IMG/VR virus record: IMGVR_UViG_3300031227_000018
Location: 45,219-109,218 of that record
Strand: one strand, 5' to 3'
Length of the DNA stretch: 64,000 nt
Source of the DNA: a virus
Positions 41,397 through 48,973 of the stretch are shown here, piece after piece (position 1 is the first letter of the stretch; every line of letters starts with the position of its first letter). The notes below the pieces were generated by a model. The model did no database searches. It had not been told where the DNA came from and saw only the letters and a program-made list of their open reading frames with translations. The position numbers were made by a program, and so were the translations under genes.

Positions 41397-41912
41397 ATGA
41401 CTAAAAAATACAAAAGATTGCCTCCAAAAATGATTGTGAAAGTGAAAGATTTATTTGATAAAATATCTCCCGAGGATATTGATGTAGATTTTTTAGATGA
41501 TTATAAAGGTGAAGGGGACAAGGAATATGCAAATTTATCTGATTTTAAAAAAATAGGTTCTGAGTATTTATATGCACAAGATTTATGTTTGAATAATTCA
41601 AAAGTTTGTGCGGCTTTTCAGGAAGAAGCAAAAAGAATTTTAAGCAAGGAAGAATCTTTGGCATTCCTTGATCGGGCTGTTCAGGCTTATGGTGCCCTTA
41701 AAAAAGAAAAGATGGAGATTACAGATGGGAAGGCAGGATCTTATGTGAATATAGATGAGAAAGTTAATCAATTAAGACAATTGCATTCGAGTTGGGGTAT
41801 TCTCAAAGATTACTTTTTTTCTTATTACAGATTGTTTGAGAAAAAACATGATTGGGTTAAGACGATGATTTATATGGAGGCAAAAATGGATGGGAATAGG
41901 GGGGCAACATGA
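41397..41912 (+). CDS. UvsY-like recombination mediator candidate
   Basis: 171 residues, ATG 41397 after AAAAAGGAGATG. The C-terminal part (NQLRQLHSSWGILKDYFFSYYRL...) resembles T4 UvsY, which has a WGILLDF motif in the same relative position before its terminal helix; the mid-helix (LYAQDLCLNNSKVCAAF) also fits the UvsY plan. UvsY has 137 residues; the extra length is N-terminal. UvsY loads UvsX onto gp32-coated DNA, and here the gene lies exactly between the gp32-like and UvsX-like genes. Sequence similarity is limited, so this is position-supported. Confidence 0.5.
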   Translation: MTKKYKRLPPKMIVKVKDLFDKISPEDIDVDFLDDYKGEGDKEYANLSDFKKIGSEYLYAQDLCLNNSKVCAAFQEEAKRILSKEESLAFLDRAVQAYGALKKEKMEITDGKAGSYVNIDEKVNQLRQLHSSWGILKDYFFSYYRLFEKKHDWVKTMIYMEAKMDGNRGAT

Positions 41913-42985
41913 CGTTGGATGCGAAGTTAAAAAGTAAGTTGTTTAAAAACTCCCCTGTTTCGGATAAAGAAATTGATGAGATAATTTCTGAGAAAAGGGT
42001 TCCCACTGTTTCTCCATCTATAAATTGGGCATTAGAAGGGGGCATTGTTCCTGGGAGATTTTATTGTTTTGTTGGTCCGGAATCGGCAGGTAAAAGTATG
42101 TTTGCTGTTTCTTGTTGTGTGGAGATGTTAAAGAACAATCCCAACGGTCGGATTATTTGGTTTGATACAGAAGAATCTTTCACTACGCATTGGTTGGATA
42201 TTTTTATGAAAGATGAGGATGGGTTTAATGATGATGATAGAAAAGGGTGTCTTGATGATGAGAAAAAAGGGCGATTTATAGTTAAACAAGTGAAATATGG
42301 GAGAGACATCTTTGATCATTATATTGATGATTTGACTCAAATTCATGATTCGGGAGTTCCAATTTTGAGTTGTGTGATTGATAGCAAGGATTGCATCATT
42401 CCTCCAAAAGAAGAGAGTCGCCAATCAACTGAAGACCACACTATGGCGGCTTTGGCAGGTTATTTGCCTGCGGCTTTTAGAAAGATGATTTCTCCTTCTC
42501 GTATTCGTAAAACTTCTTGGATATTTATTTCGCAAGTTGGTATGCAATTTGATGAAATGCAAAAAAGACTTGGGAATAGGTATACAATGTCTGGTGGTAA
42601 AAAGTTTTTGCATTATATGGATGCGATATTATTGTTTGAACAATTAGAAGGGAAAGTTAATAAGATTTTTGATGATGAGAAGGTGGGTATGGATGGTAAA
42701 CCAGTCCAGCTTGGGTGTTATATTAAAATGAAAGTAAATCACAAATGCCGTGTTGGTGTGCCTAATCGTGTTGCAGTGTTTAAGTTTATTTATAAAGAAG
42801 GGGTGGTTGGACAATGGGAAGAAATAGCTAAGTTAGCAGTAGGGATTGGAATTGTAAATAAAGAAGGGAGAACGTATTTTTATCAAGAGGGTAAACTTGG
42901 AGTCAGTGAAGGTGAATACTTGAACAAGGTTAAAGAAGATGAAAAATTACAAGAAGAATTATACACTAAAATAATGGAGAGTTGA
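41909..42985 (+). CDS. UvsX/RecA-like recombinase
   Basis: 358 residues (UvsX 391, RecA 352). Walker A FVGPESAGKSMFAVS near residue 53, Walker-B-like strand GVPILSCVIDSKDCI (~150), and WIFISQVGMQFDEM (~205; the L1/QxN-like region). A disordered L2-like segment (RYTMSGGKKFLHYMD) follows. It would form the presynaptic filament for strand invasion and recombination-dependent replication. It overlaps the UvsY-like stop by 4 bases and is followed at once by the gp47-like nuclease gene. Confidence 0.88.
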   Translation: MTLDAKLKSKLFKNSPVSDKEIDEIISEKRVPTVSPSINWALEGGIVPGRFYCFVGPESAGKSMFAVSCCVEMLKNNPNGRIIWFDTEESFTTHWLDIFMKDEDGFNDDDRKGCLDDEKKGRFIVKQVKYGRDIFDHYIDDLTQIHDSGVPILSCVIDSKDCIIPPKEESRQSTEDHTMAALAGYLPAAFRKMISPSRIRKTSWIFISQVGMQFDEMQKRLGNRYTMSGGKKFLHYMDAILLFEQLEGKVNKIFDDEKVGMDGKPVQLGCYIKMKVNHKCRVGVPNRVAVFKFIYKEGVVGQWEEIAKLAVGIGIVNKEGRTYFYQEGKLGVSEGEYLNKVKEDEKLQEELYTKIMES

Positions 42986-42986
42986 A

Positions 42987-44042
42987 GTGAATTATTTAAT
43001 TGTTGGGGATTTACATTTGAAGTTGAATAATCTTGAAGCTGCGGATTTATTCTTTGATTATTTGTTTGAAGAGATAAAGAAAAAGGGGAAGGATGTTGAA
43101 GTGTTTTTTTTGGGGGATATTTATGAAGTAAAATCTATAATTAGAGTTGAAGTTCAAAATTATTTTTACAATAAGTTGAGTAAAATTAGTGATAATGTAA
43201 AGGCGATTTATTTAATTTTAGGTAATCATGATTATACGAATAAGAATCTAGTTGACCATGCCTTTAATTTTGGTTGTGAAAAGCTCATTAAAAATTTGAA
43301 AGTTATTGATAAGCCATCTATTTTGAATGATGGTATATGGGCAATTCCATATTGTGAGAATAGTCAAGATTTTATAAAACGGTTAGCAGATCTCACTTCA
43401 ACAGTAGAAATTAAAAAACCTAAGATCATTTTTTGTCATCAAGCGTTTAATGGGTTCGCTTACAGTGTTCGAAGTGGGGTTAAAGAAGAGAATGGTGTTG
43501 ATCTTGAGAAGGTCAAGTTTGATGGTTGTAAGGTTATTGCAGGTCATTTTCATTCATTTCAAGAAAAAGATGTCATTGTTTATCTTGGTACACCATTTGC
43601 CCACACTTTTTCTGAAGCTAATGAGAGCAAAAAGATATTGTGGATAAAAGATGATAAGTGGGAGTATTTATCAACTGGAGATAAAGTTCCACGATACTGT
43701 ATTTTTGATACTAATTTTAATGAATTATTGGGCGGTAAAAAGTTTGGATATAAGGAAAACGATCATGTTAAGTTTTTGATATCTGATAAAGAGGAAAATT
43801 GCAAAAAAGTTACGAAGGATTTTTTAGGTTCTTTGATGGATGAAGGCAAGATTAAAAAGTGTGACAATGTTTATCTTCAATATAGTTTTTCTGATCATCA
43901 GGTTGATATAAATATAGATGAGAATCAATCGGTGATTAGTATGTTTGAGGATTATGTGAATATTTATTTAAAAGACAACAAATATAAGGGTTTGATTTTG
44001 AAGGTAGGTGTGGGGAGGTATTTGAAAAATGCCTCTTTATAA
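42987..44042 (+). CDS. Recombination endonuclease subunit (T4 gp47/SbcD-like)
   Basis: 351 residues (gp47 has 339), GTG start at 42987. Calcineurin-like phosphoesterase motifs are complete: VGDLHLKL (~6), FLGDIYE (~41), LGNHDYTN (~74), IFCHQAF (~145), and AGHFHSFQ (~184). With the SbcC/gp46-like ATPase encoded 340 bases downstream it would form the end-processing nuclease that resects breaks for UvsX loading. Its end overlaps the small zinc-ribbon gene by 14 bases, which splits the usual gp47-gp46 pair. Confidence 0.92.
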   Translation: MNYLIVGDLHLKLNNLEAADLFFDYLFEEIKKKGKDVEVFFLGDIYEVKSIIRVEVQNYFYNKLSKISDNVKAIYLILGNHDYTNKNLVDHAFNFGCEKLIKNLKVIDKPSILNDGIWAIPYCENSQDFIKRLADLTSTVEIKKPKIIFCHQAFNGFAYSVRSGVKEENGVDLEKVKFDGCKVIAGHFHSFQEKDVIVYLGTPFAHTFSEANESKKILWIKDDKWEYLSTGDKVPRYCIFDTNFNELLGGKKFGYKENDHVKFLISDKEENCKKVTKDFLGSLMDEGKIKKCDNVYLQYSFSDHQVDINIDENQSVISMFEDYVNIYLKDNKYKGLILKVGVGRYLKNASL

Positions 44043-44388
44043 GTATGAATGTGCAAATTGTAATACGATTTTTGACAGGTTAATAACCCCACCATCACCT
44101 GCAGTTGCCAGATGTTTTAGTTGCGGTGGGGTAGCTCAAAAACTTTTAACGAGGAGTTTATCTCCCACAGTGAAAGTTTTGTTGGATAAATACAGAAAAA
44201 AATCGGTATTAAGAAACATTAATAAAGTCATGAAAGACAGGTCTTGGAATCATCAAAAGAAATATGAAATAGGGGGGATGATTTCAAAATATGGTGTTGG
44301 CTACTTGAAGAAAGTGACTAATTTTTTTGATAAGACAACTGGGTTGTTAAAAAAAGATAAAGTCAAAAACGATGAAGGTGAGTTATGA
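44029..44388 (+). CDS. FmdB-type zinc-ribbon protein
   Basis: 119 residues. The first ~45 match the FmdB/CxxC regulatory zinc ribbon: MPLYKYECANCNTIFDRL then CFSCGGVAQKLL. The rest is basic and unremarkable (RKKSVLRNINKVMKDRSW). It overlaps both gp47-like and gp46-like genes, so the three are translationally coupled. Family function is mostly unknown; here a role in nuclease control or DNA binding is an inference from placement. Confidence 0.7.
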   Translation: MPLYKYECANCNTIFDRLITPPSPAVARCFSCGGVAQKLLTRSLSPTVKVLLDKYRKKSVLRNINKVMKDRSWNHQKKYEIGGMISKYGVGYLKKVTNFFDKTTGLLKKDKVKNDEGEL

Positions 44389-46238
44389 TTAAATTAAAAG
44401 AGTTGAAGATTTTGAATTTTTTGTCTTTTAAAAAGTTGGAGATGAACTTCGAGAAAGGTATCTTCCTTATTGATGGTTGGAATTACGATGAAGATACGGC
44501 TAATGGTGCGGGTAAATCGGCGATAATAGATTCTATTTGTTTTGCATTATACGGTGATCTACCTCGTAAGGTCAAGTTTGAAGAGGTTATAAATTGGGAT
44601 GAATCTACATTGGATATGCAACTTTCTTTTGAATCTAGTGGTAAATCTTATTTTATTCATAGATCTCGGAATCCGAATGTTCTTAATTTTTATGTAGATA
44701 CTAATCTTAAGAACGGTAAAGATATGCGGGAAACACAGCAGATAATAACTGAGGTGTTGAAAATAAGTTTGGATACATTTCTTCGTTCTGTTTATTATTC
44801 TCAAAATAATGATATTGTGGCACAATTTCTTTTTTCTAATGATGAGGAAAAGAAAGATGTTTTAACTGAATTATTGGATTTGCATATTTTTGATGATTGT
44901 TGTGAGAAGGTCAAAAAGGATAGTCAAATTTTTGTGGGTAAAAAGGATGGTATAATTAAAGATGTTTCGTACATACAAAAACAAAATAAAGAAAAAGAAG
45001 GTGAAATTGAAAGATTGCAGAAGTTATTTGATACTTTTGAAGAGATGAGGGAGATTGACGTTCAACGGATTAAAAAGCGGATTTCTGATTTGAAATCTGA
45101 GAAGATAAAAATTAATGCAGATTATAAGAAAGAATGTGGATTATCAGATACAATAGATATTTATTCTAACAAAATGGATGATTTGGAAAAAGAAATTGAT
45201 TTAGTATTTGAGTCTCGTTTAAAAGATGCTGAAAATAAATTGATATCTATCAATAAAGAGTTGCAAATTTTGAGTAAACAATTGAAAGAGTTTGATTGTT
45301 TGATTGTTAAAGGGAAGTGTCCCACTTGTTTTCAAAGTGTTAATGATGGGGCTTTAAAAGATGTTGTTACTCCATTGTCTGAAGAAATAAATCAAAAGAA
45401 AAAGGAAAAGGAAAATCTAGACATTCAGGTGAGAGAATTTCAGAAAAAAGTTGATGAAATGTCTGTTAAGAAAAAAGAAGTTAATGAATTGAAAATGAAA
45501 ATTATAACTTCACAAACTATTTTAAAGAAGGCACATTCTAGTCATAAGGATATGTTAAAAAATATTGATCGTCATCTTGATGATTGTGATAAACAGTTGT
45601 CTAAAGAAAAGGGCAATAAAAATAATTATGGTGAAATGATTAAAGAGTTTCGTGATAAGATTGATAAGGGTGAAAAAGAGGTGAAGGATAAGAATGAGGA
45701 AGTTAAGAAGATAACCAAACTTATGGATGTTTATTATTATCTCATTCGGGCGTTTAGTCGTGAGGGTGTTAAAAGTTATGTGTTTGCTAAGATTATAAAT
45801 GAAATAAATCATTATATAAACGATTATTTGGTAGAGATATTTGATGCAAATATAAGTTTGCGTTTTGATATAGAATCTTTGGATTCGAAGGGGAAGGCAA
45901 AACAGAAAATTGACACTGTTTTGACTGTTGGTGGAGAACAGAGAAATATTAATATTTTGTCAGGAGGAGAAAAAGCTCGTTTAATTTTAGCTACCAATTT
46001 CGCTCTTTCTAAGATTATTTCAACTAGATGTTCAAGCGTCCCCAATTTTATTTGTCTTGATGAGTGTTTCACTGGATTGGATGTGAGTGGTAAGGAAAAG
46101 ATGATGGTGTTTCTGAGAAAGTTAAGTGAAAATAAAGATTTTGTTTATATTGTAGATCATACGTCAGAGTTTAAGTCGCTTTTTGATGGGATATATAATG
46201 TTGAAAAACGTAACGGAGAAAGTAAATTGGTCGTATGA
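44385..46238 (+). CDS. Recombination endonuclease ATPase subunit (T4 gp46/SbcC/Rad50-like)
   Basis: 617 residues (gp46 has 560). Walker A region TANGAGKSAIIDSI (~42), Q-loop YYSQNNDIVAQF (~142), two coiled-coil arms (~180-290 and ~330-450) around a zinc hook KGKCPTCFQSV (~310), ABC signature ILSGGEKARLIL (~524), and Walker B FICLDECFTGLD (~557). It partners the gp47-like nuclease. All ATPase elements and the CxxC hook are present, so it should be functional. Confidence 0.93.
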   Translation: MIKLKELKILNFLSFKKLEMNFEKGIFLIDGWNYDEDTANGAGKSAIIDSICFALYGDLPRKVKFEEVINWDESTLDMQLSFESSGKSYFIHRSRNPNVLNFYVDTNLKNGKDMRETQQIITEVLKISLDTFLRSVYYSQNNDIVAQFLFSNDEEKKDVLTELLDLHIFDDCCEKVKKDSQIFVGKKDGIIKDVSYIQKQNKEKEGEIERLQKLFDTFEEMREIDVQRIKKRISDLKSEKIKINADYKKECGLSDTIDIYSNKMDDLEKEIDLVFESRLKDAENKLISINKELQILSKQLKEFDCLIVKGKCPTCFQSVNDGALKDVVTPLSEEINQKKKEKENLDIQVREFQKKVDEMSVKKKEVNELKMKIITSQTILKKAHSSHKDMLKNIDRHLDDCDKQLSKEKGNKNNYGEMIKEFRDKIDKGEKEVKDKNEEVKKITKLMDVYYYLIRAFSREGVKSYVFAKIINEINHYINDYLVEIFDANISLRFDIESLDSKGKAKQKIDTVLTVGGEQRNINILSGGEKARLILATNFALSKIISTRCSSVPNFICLDECFTGLDVSGKEKMMVFLRKLSENKDFVYIVDHTSEFKSLFDGIYNVEKRNGESKLVV

Positions 46239-46259
46239 TCAAGAAAGGGAAGTGGCGGT

Positions 46260-46757
46260 ATGCTTAAAATAAAAAATAAAAAACAAAAAGTGGAAGAGGT
46301 TAAAATAAGCAAAGAAGAGTATGATCGTTTGAAGGATGTAGATGAAGAATATGGAGCGATGTTTAAACAGTGGAGAGAAATGGGGAAAAGGGTTGGGTTG
46401 GCGAATAAAAGTTTGATTATAATGGCTGGTACGTTGAAAACTGTGGATGGTTTATTGAAAGATAATTTTAATGTTTGGTTAAGTAAGACGATCAAGGCAG
46501 GGAAAGCGGTTATAACTGCGAAAGTCAGTACGTTTAGGAATGAAAAGGATGTAGCAGATACAATAGAAGGGGCTTATTTGCAAGCTGTTTTGGTTAAAGT
46601 AGCTCAAAATTCAAAAAATTATTACAGTGGTGGAAGTGATCTTTGTGAAATGTTTATGGGAAATTTGGATGATAGTGTACCGAAAGAAATAAGGGAAGTG
46701 ATGAAAGAAGGGGTTCTTAAAGGTGCTGTTAAATTGGATAAGGAGGGGGAGGAATGA
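46260..46757 (+). CDS. Hypothetical protein between gp46 and a homing endonuclease
   Basis: 165 residues with ribosome site AAAGGGAAG. It is helical and basic, with a coiled start (KKQKVEEVKISKEEYDRLKDV) and SKTIKAGKAVITAKVSTFRNE in the middle. No family is recognised. The GIY-YIG gene overlaps its last 4 bases, suggesting the endonuclease entered just behind this gene. Confidence 0.5.
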   Translation: MLKIKNKKQKVEEVKISKEEYDRLKDVDEEYGAMFKQWREMGKRVGLANKSLIIMAGTLKTVDGLLKDNFNVWLSKTIKAGKAVITAKVSTFRNEKDVADTIEGAYLQAVLVKVAQNSKNYYSGGSDLCEMFMGNLDDSVPKEIREVMKEGVLKGAVKLDKEGEE

Positions 46758-47374
46758 AATTAGATAAGGTACAAGCTGTTAAAAAATACCATATTGTTTA
46801 TGCTACAATCAATTTAAAAAATTCTAAATTGTATATTGGAAGGCATTCTACCGATAATTTAGAAGATGGATATTTGGGTAGTGGGAAGATTCTCAATAAG
46901 GCTATTAAAAAATATGGTAAAGAAGTTTTTGCTATTGATATTTTGGAGTTTTATGATACATTTGAAAAATGTTGTAAAGGTGAAAAGTTTTGGATTCGTA
47001 TGTTTAAAATGCCAAATAAAATATCAAATGATGTTTATAATATTTCGGATGGGGGGGAAGGGAATTTGGGTTATACTCATACAAATGAAACTAAATTAAA
47101 GATATCGGCTCCAGGTGAGTCTAATCCTATGTTTGGTAAAAAGCATAAAGAGAGTACAAAAGAGTTGATAAGAGTTAAAAGACTTAAAAATTTGGAATCT
47201 AAAGAATTCAGAACTAGGATGATTAAAGTTCATGCTGATGTGTCAGGGAATAAAAATCCTTTTTATGGCAAGCATCATTCTGAAGAAACAAAGAAGAAGA
47301 TTGGTTTATCCAATATGGGTAAAAAGCGTTCCAAAGGAATTCTACAAAAAATTGAGATAAATTGCATTGGATAG
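46754..47374 (+). CDS. GIY-YIG homing endonuclease
   Basis: 206 residues. The N-terminal GIY-YIG nuclease domain reads HIVYATINLKNSKLYIGRHST (~12), then YLGSGKILNKAIKKYGKEVF with the expected catalytic Arg/Tyr region, and the Glu in CKGEKFWI (~76). It is followed by two NUMOD3-type DNA-binding repeats (NPMFGKKHKESTKE and NPFYGKHHSEETKKKI). The C-terminus stops soon after (NMGKKRSKG), with no HTH module, so it may be truncated or minimal. It is a free-standing selfish gene inserted in the recombination operon, like T4 Seg enzymes. Confidence 0.85.
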   Translation: MKLDKVQAVKKYHIVYATINLKNSKLYIGRHSTDNLEDGYLGSGKILNKAIKKYGKEVFAIDILEFYDTFEKCCKGEKFWIRMFKMPNKISNDVYNISDGGEGNLGYTHTNETKLKISAPGESNPMFGKKHKESTKELIRVKRLKNLESKEFRTRMIKVHADVSGNKNPFYGKHHSEETKKKIGLSNMGKKRSKGILQKIEINCIG

Positions 47375-47408
47375 AGTATCACTTACTTTAAGTTAAGGGT
47401 TTATTCAA

Positions 47409-47864
47409 ATGAAAATTAATATTCTTAGTATTGATCAAGGTTCAAATTGTGGATGGGCTGTGTCTCGAAGTATTTATGGGGTTTGGGATTTAAGAACTAG
47501 GAAAGATGAGTCTCAAGGGATGAAATTACTTCGATTCAGGGCTAAATTGGAAGAGGTTTGTTCTTTGCAAAAAATTGATTTGATTGTTTATGAGCGCGTG
47601 GCGGGATTTCATAAAAGTTCGATTATTCATGCGGCAAAATTAGTGGCTGTTGTAGAATCTTTTTGTGAAAAAATGAATATTTCTTATAGGGCATATTCAG
47701 CAACCGAAATTAAGAAGTTTGCGACGAGTAAGGGTAATTGTAGTAAGCAGGCAATGATTGACGCGGCAAAAGAAAAATTGGGATACAGTGGAGATTCTGA
47801 TGATGAGGCTGATGCGATGTGGCTTTTGGAGTTGGCTTTACATGACTTGAAGTTGGGGGATTAA
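47409..47864 (+). CDS. RuvC-like Holliday junction resolvase
   Basis: 151 residues; E. coli RuvC has 173. Catalytic acidic residues are visible: ILSIDQGSNCGWAV (~4, first Asp), LIVYERVAG (~58, Glu), and the C-terminal DSDDEADAMWLLELA (~130, final acid pair). It also has the RuvC layout of TEIKKFATSKGNCSKQAMIDA before the last acids. It would cut branched DNA before packaging, in place of T4 endonuclease VII, and is correctly placed just upstream of the terminase genes. Confidence 0.88.
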   Translation: MKINILSIDQGSNCGWAVSRSIYGVWDLRTRKDESQGMKLLRFRAKLEEVCSLQKIDLIVYERVAGFHKSSIIHAAKLVAVVESFCEKMNISYRAYSATEIKKFATSKGNCSKQAMIDAAKEKLGYSGDSDDEADAMWLLELALHDLKLGD

Positions 47865-47865
47865 A

Positions 47866-48291
47866 GTGAAAAAAGAAAAAATAGAGGAAATTTTAGAAGA
47901 TGTTAATGCACCGAATTCTGTTTTTAATGTTGTGACTTCAGATATTTGGTTGTCTGAAATGGGGTATTTGACAGAAAATTACCTAAAGGGTTCGTTGAAA
48001 TTGATTCGATTGATTGATAGGGGGGTTAAAAGATGTGAATTAGATTATGATAAAGGAAAGAATCTGATTAAGTGTACTTTGAAATTGTCTTGGTTTTCTT
48101 ATTGGTTCAGAAGAAGTAAGCTCTATAATAAAATACTTATTTTTTGTGAGAATAATTTTGTTGAACAAGATGTTGATTTGAAATTTATGAGGTATAAAAA
48201 AGAAAGCTATGAAAGAACTCAAAGAAAAAAACGAAAAGAAAAAGAAGCAGAGGGGACGCCCCAAGGGGAGTCTGGGAGCTCTGTCGAATGA
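47866..48291 (+). CDS. Hypothetical protein before the small terminase
   Basis: 141 residues, GTG start at 47866 one base after the RuvC stop. It is mostly helical with a basic Arg/Lys-rich C-terminus (RTQRKKRKEKEAEG). The last 83 bases overlap the small terminase gene in another frame; both frames are lysine-rich there. No family recognised. Confidence 0.45.
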   Translation: MKKEKIEEILEDVNAPNSVFNVVTSDIWLSEMGYLTENYLKGSLKLIRLIDRGVKRCELDYDKGKNLIKCTLKLSWFSYWFRRSKLYNKILIFCENNFVEQDVDLKFMRYKKESYERTQRKKRKEKEAEGTPQGESGSSVE

Positions 48292-48973
48292 GATAACACC
48301 ACAATTTGCTGAAGAATTGTTTAGGTTGTGGCTTAACGGCAAAACTCTGCATGATATTGTGCATCTTTATATGGGTGCGAATAATCGTCGTCCTCAGTTC
48401 AGTTTGGTTAAATTGCAGAGTGTTTATAGGGAATATAAGTGGGAAGAGAGAAGAAAAGGTATTGTAAAAGAAATTATGGAAGCGAGTGATAAGCAGATTA
48501 TCATGGATAAGCATAAGCAGTTGGTTGCTTTATCTATGATGTTGGAAATAAACACTCGTAAGATAGAGGAAGTTTATAAAGAATATGTGATCGATCCAAA
48601 GAAATTTTTTAATAAAATTGAGAAAGATAAAAAAAGTAAAAAGGGTAAAAATAGTGGTCACTTTTTGTGTGTTGTTGATTCCATGGAAGAATTGAAATCA
48701 CTTTTTGATTATTATAAGAAAATAACTTCTCCAGAAATGGCAGAAAATGGTGTGGTCACTCCTGGACTTTCATTTGTTCAACAGAATGTGATGCTTCCTC
48801 AGCAGAACAATACAGTTAACAATAATGTTCAAATAAGAGACAATAAATTGTGCTTAGATAACCCTGAAATAAGAGGACAGTTTTTTAATTTAATAAAGAA
48901 TATAGCTGATTTGCGTGCTAATGGGGAATCTGAGAAAGAACCTTTGTTGTTGGAAGATAAAGATGACAGATGA
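48209..48973 (+). CDS. Putative terminase small subunit
   Basis: 254 residues. It begins with a basic tail containing an AT-hook-like GRPKG (~15), then a helical part with AEELFRLWLNGKTLHDIVHLYMG (~32), which looks like a helix-turn-helix used by small terminases to recognise packaging sites. The centre holds EINTRKIEEVYKEYV and the C-terminus is acidic. It directly precedes the large subunit and overlaps it by 11 bases. Naming rests on position plus HTH-like features. Confidence 0.6.
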   Translation: MKELKEKNEKKKKQRGRPKGSLGALSNEITPQFAEELFRLWLNGKTLHDIVHLYMGANNRRPQFSLVKLQSVYREYKWEERRKGIVKEIMEASDKQIIMDKHKQLVALSMMLEINTRKIEEVYKEYVIDPKKFFNKIEKDKKSKKGKNSGHFLCVVDSMEELKSLFDYYKKITSPEMAENGVVTPGLSFVQQNVMLPQQNNTVNNNVQIRDNKLCLDNPEIRGQFFNLIKNIADLRANGESEKEPLLLEDKDDR

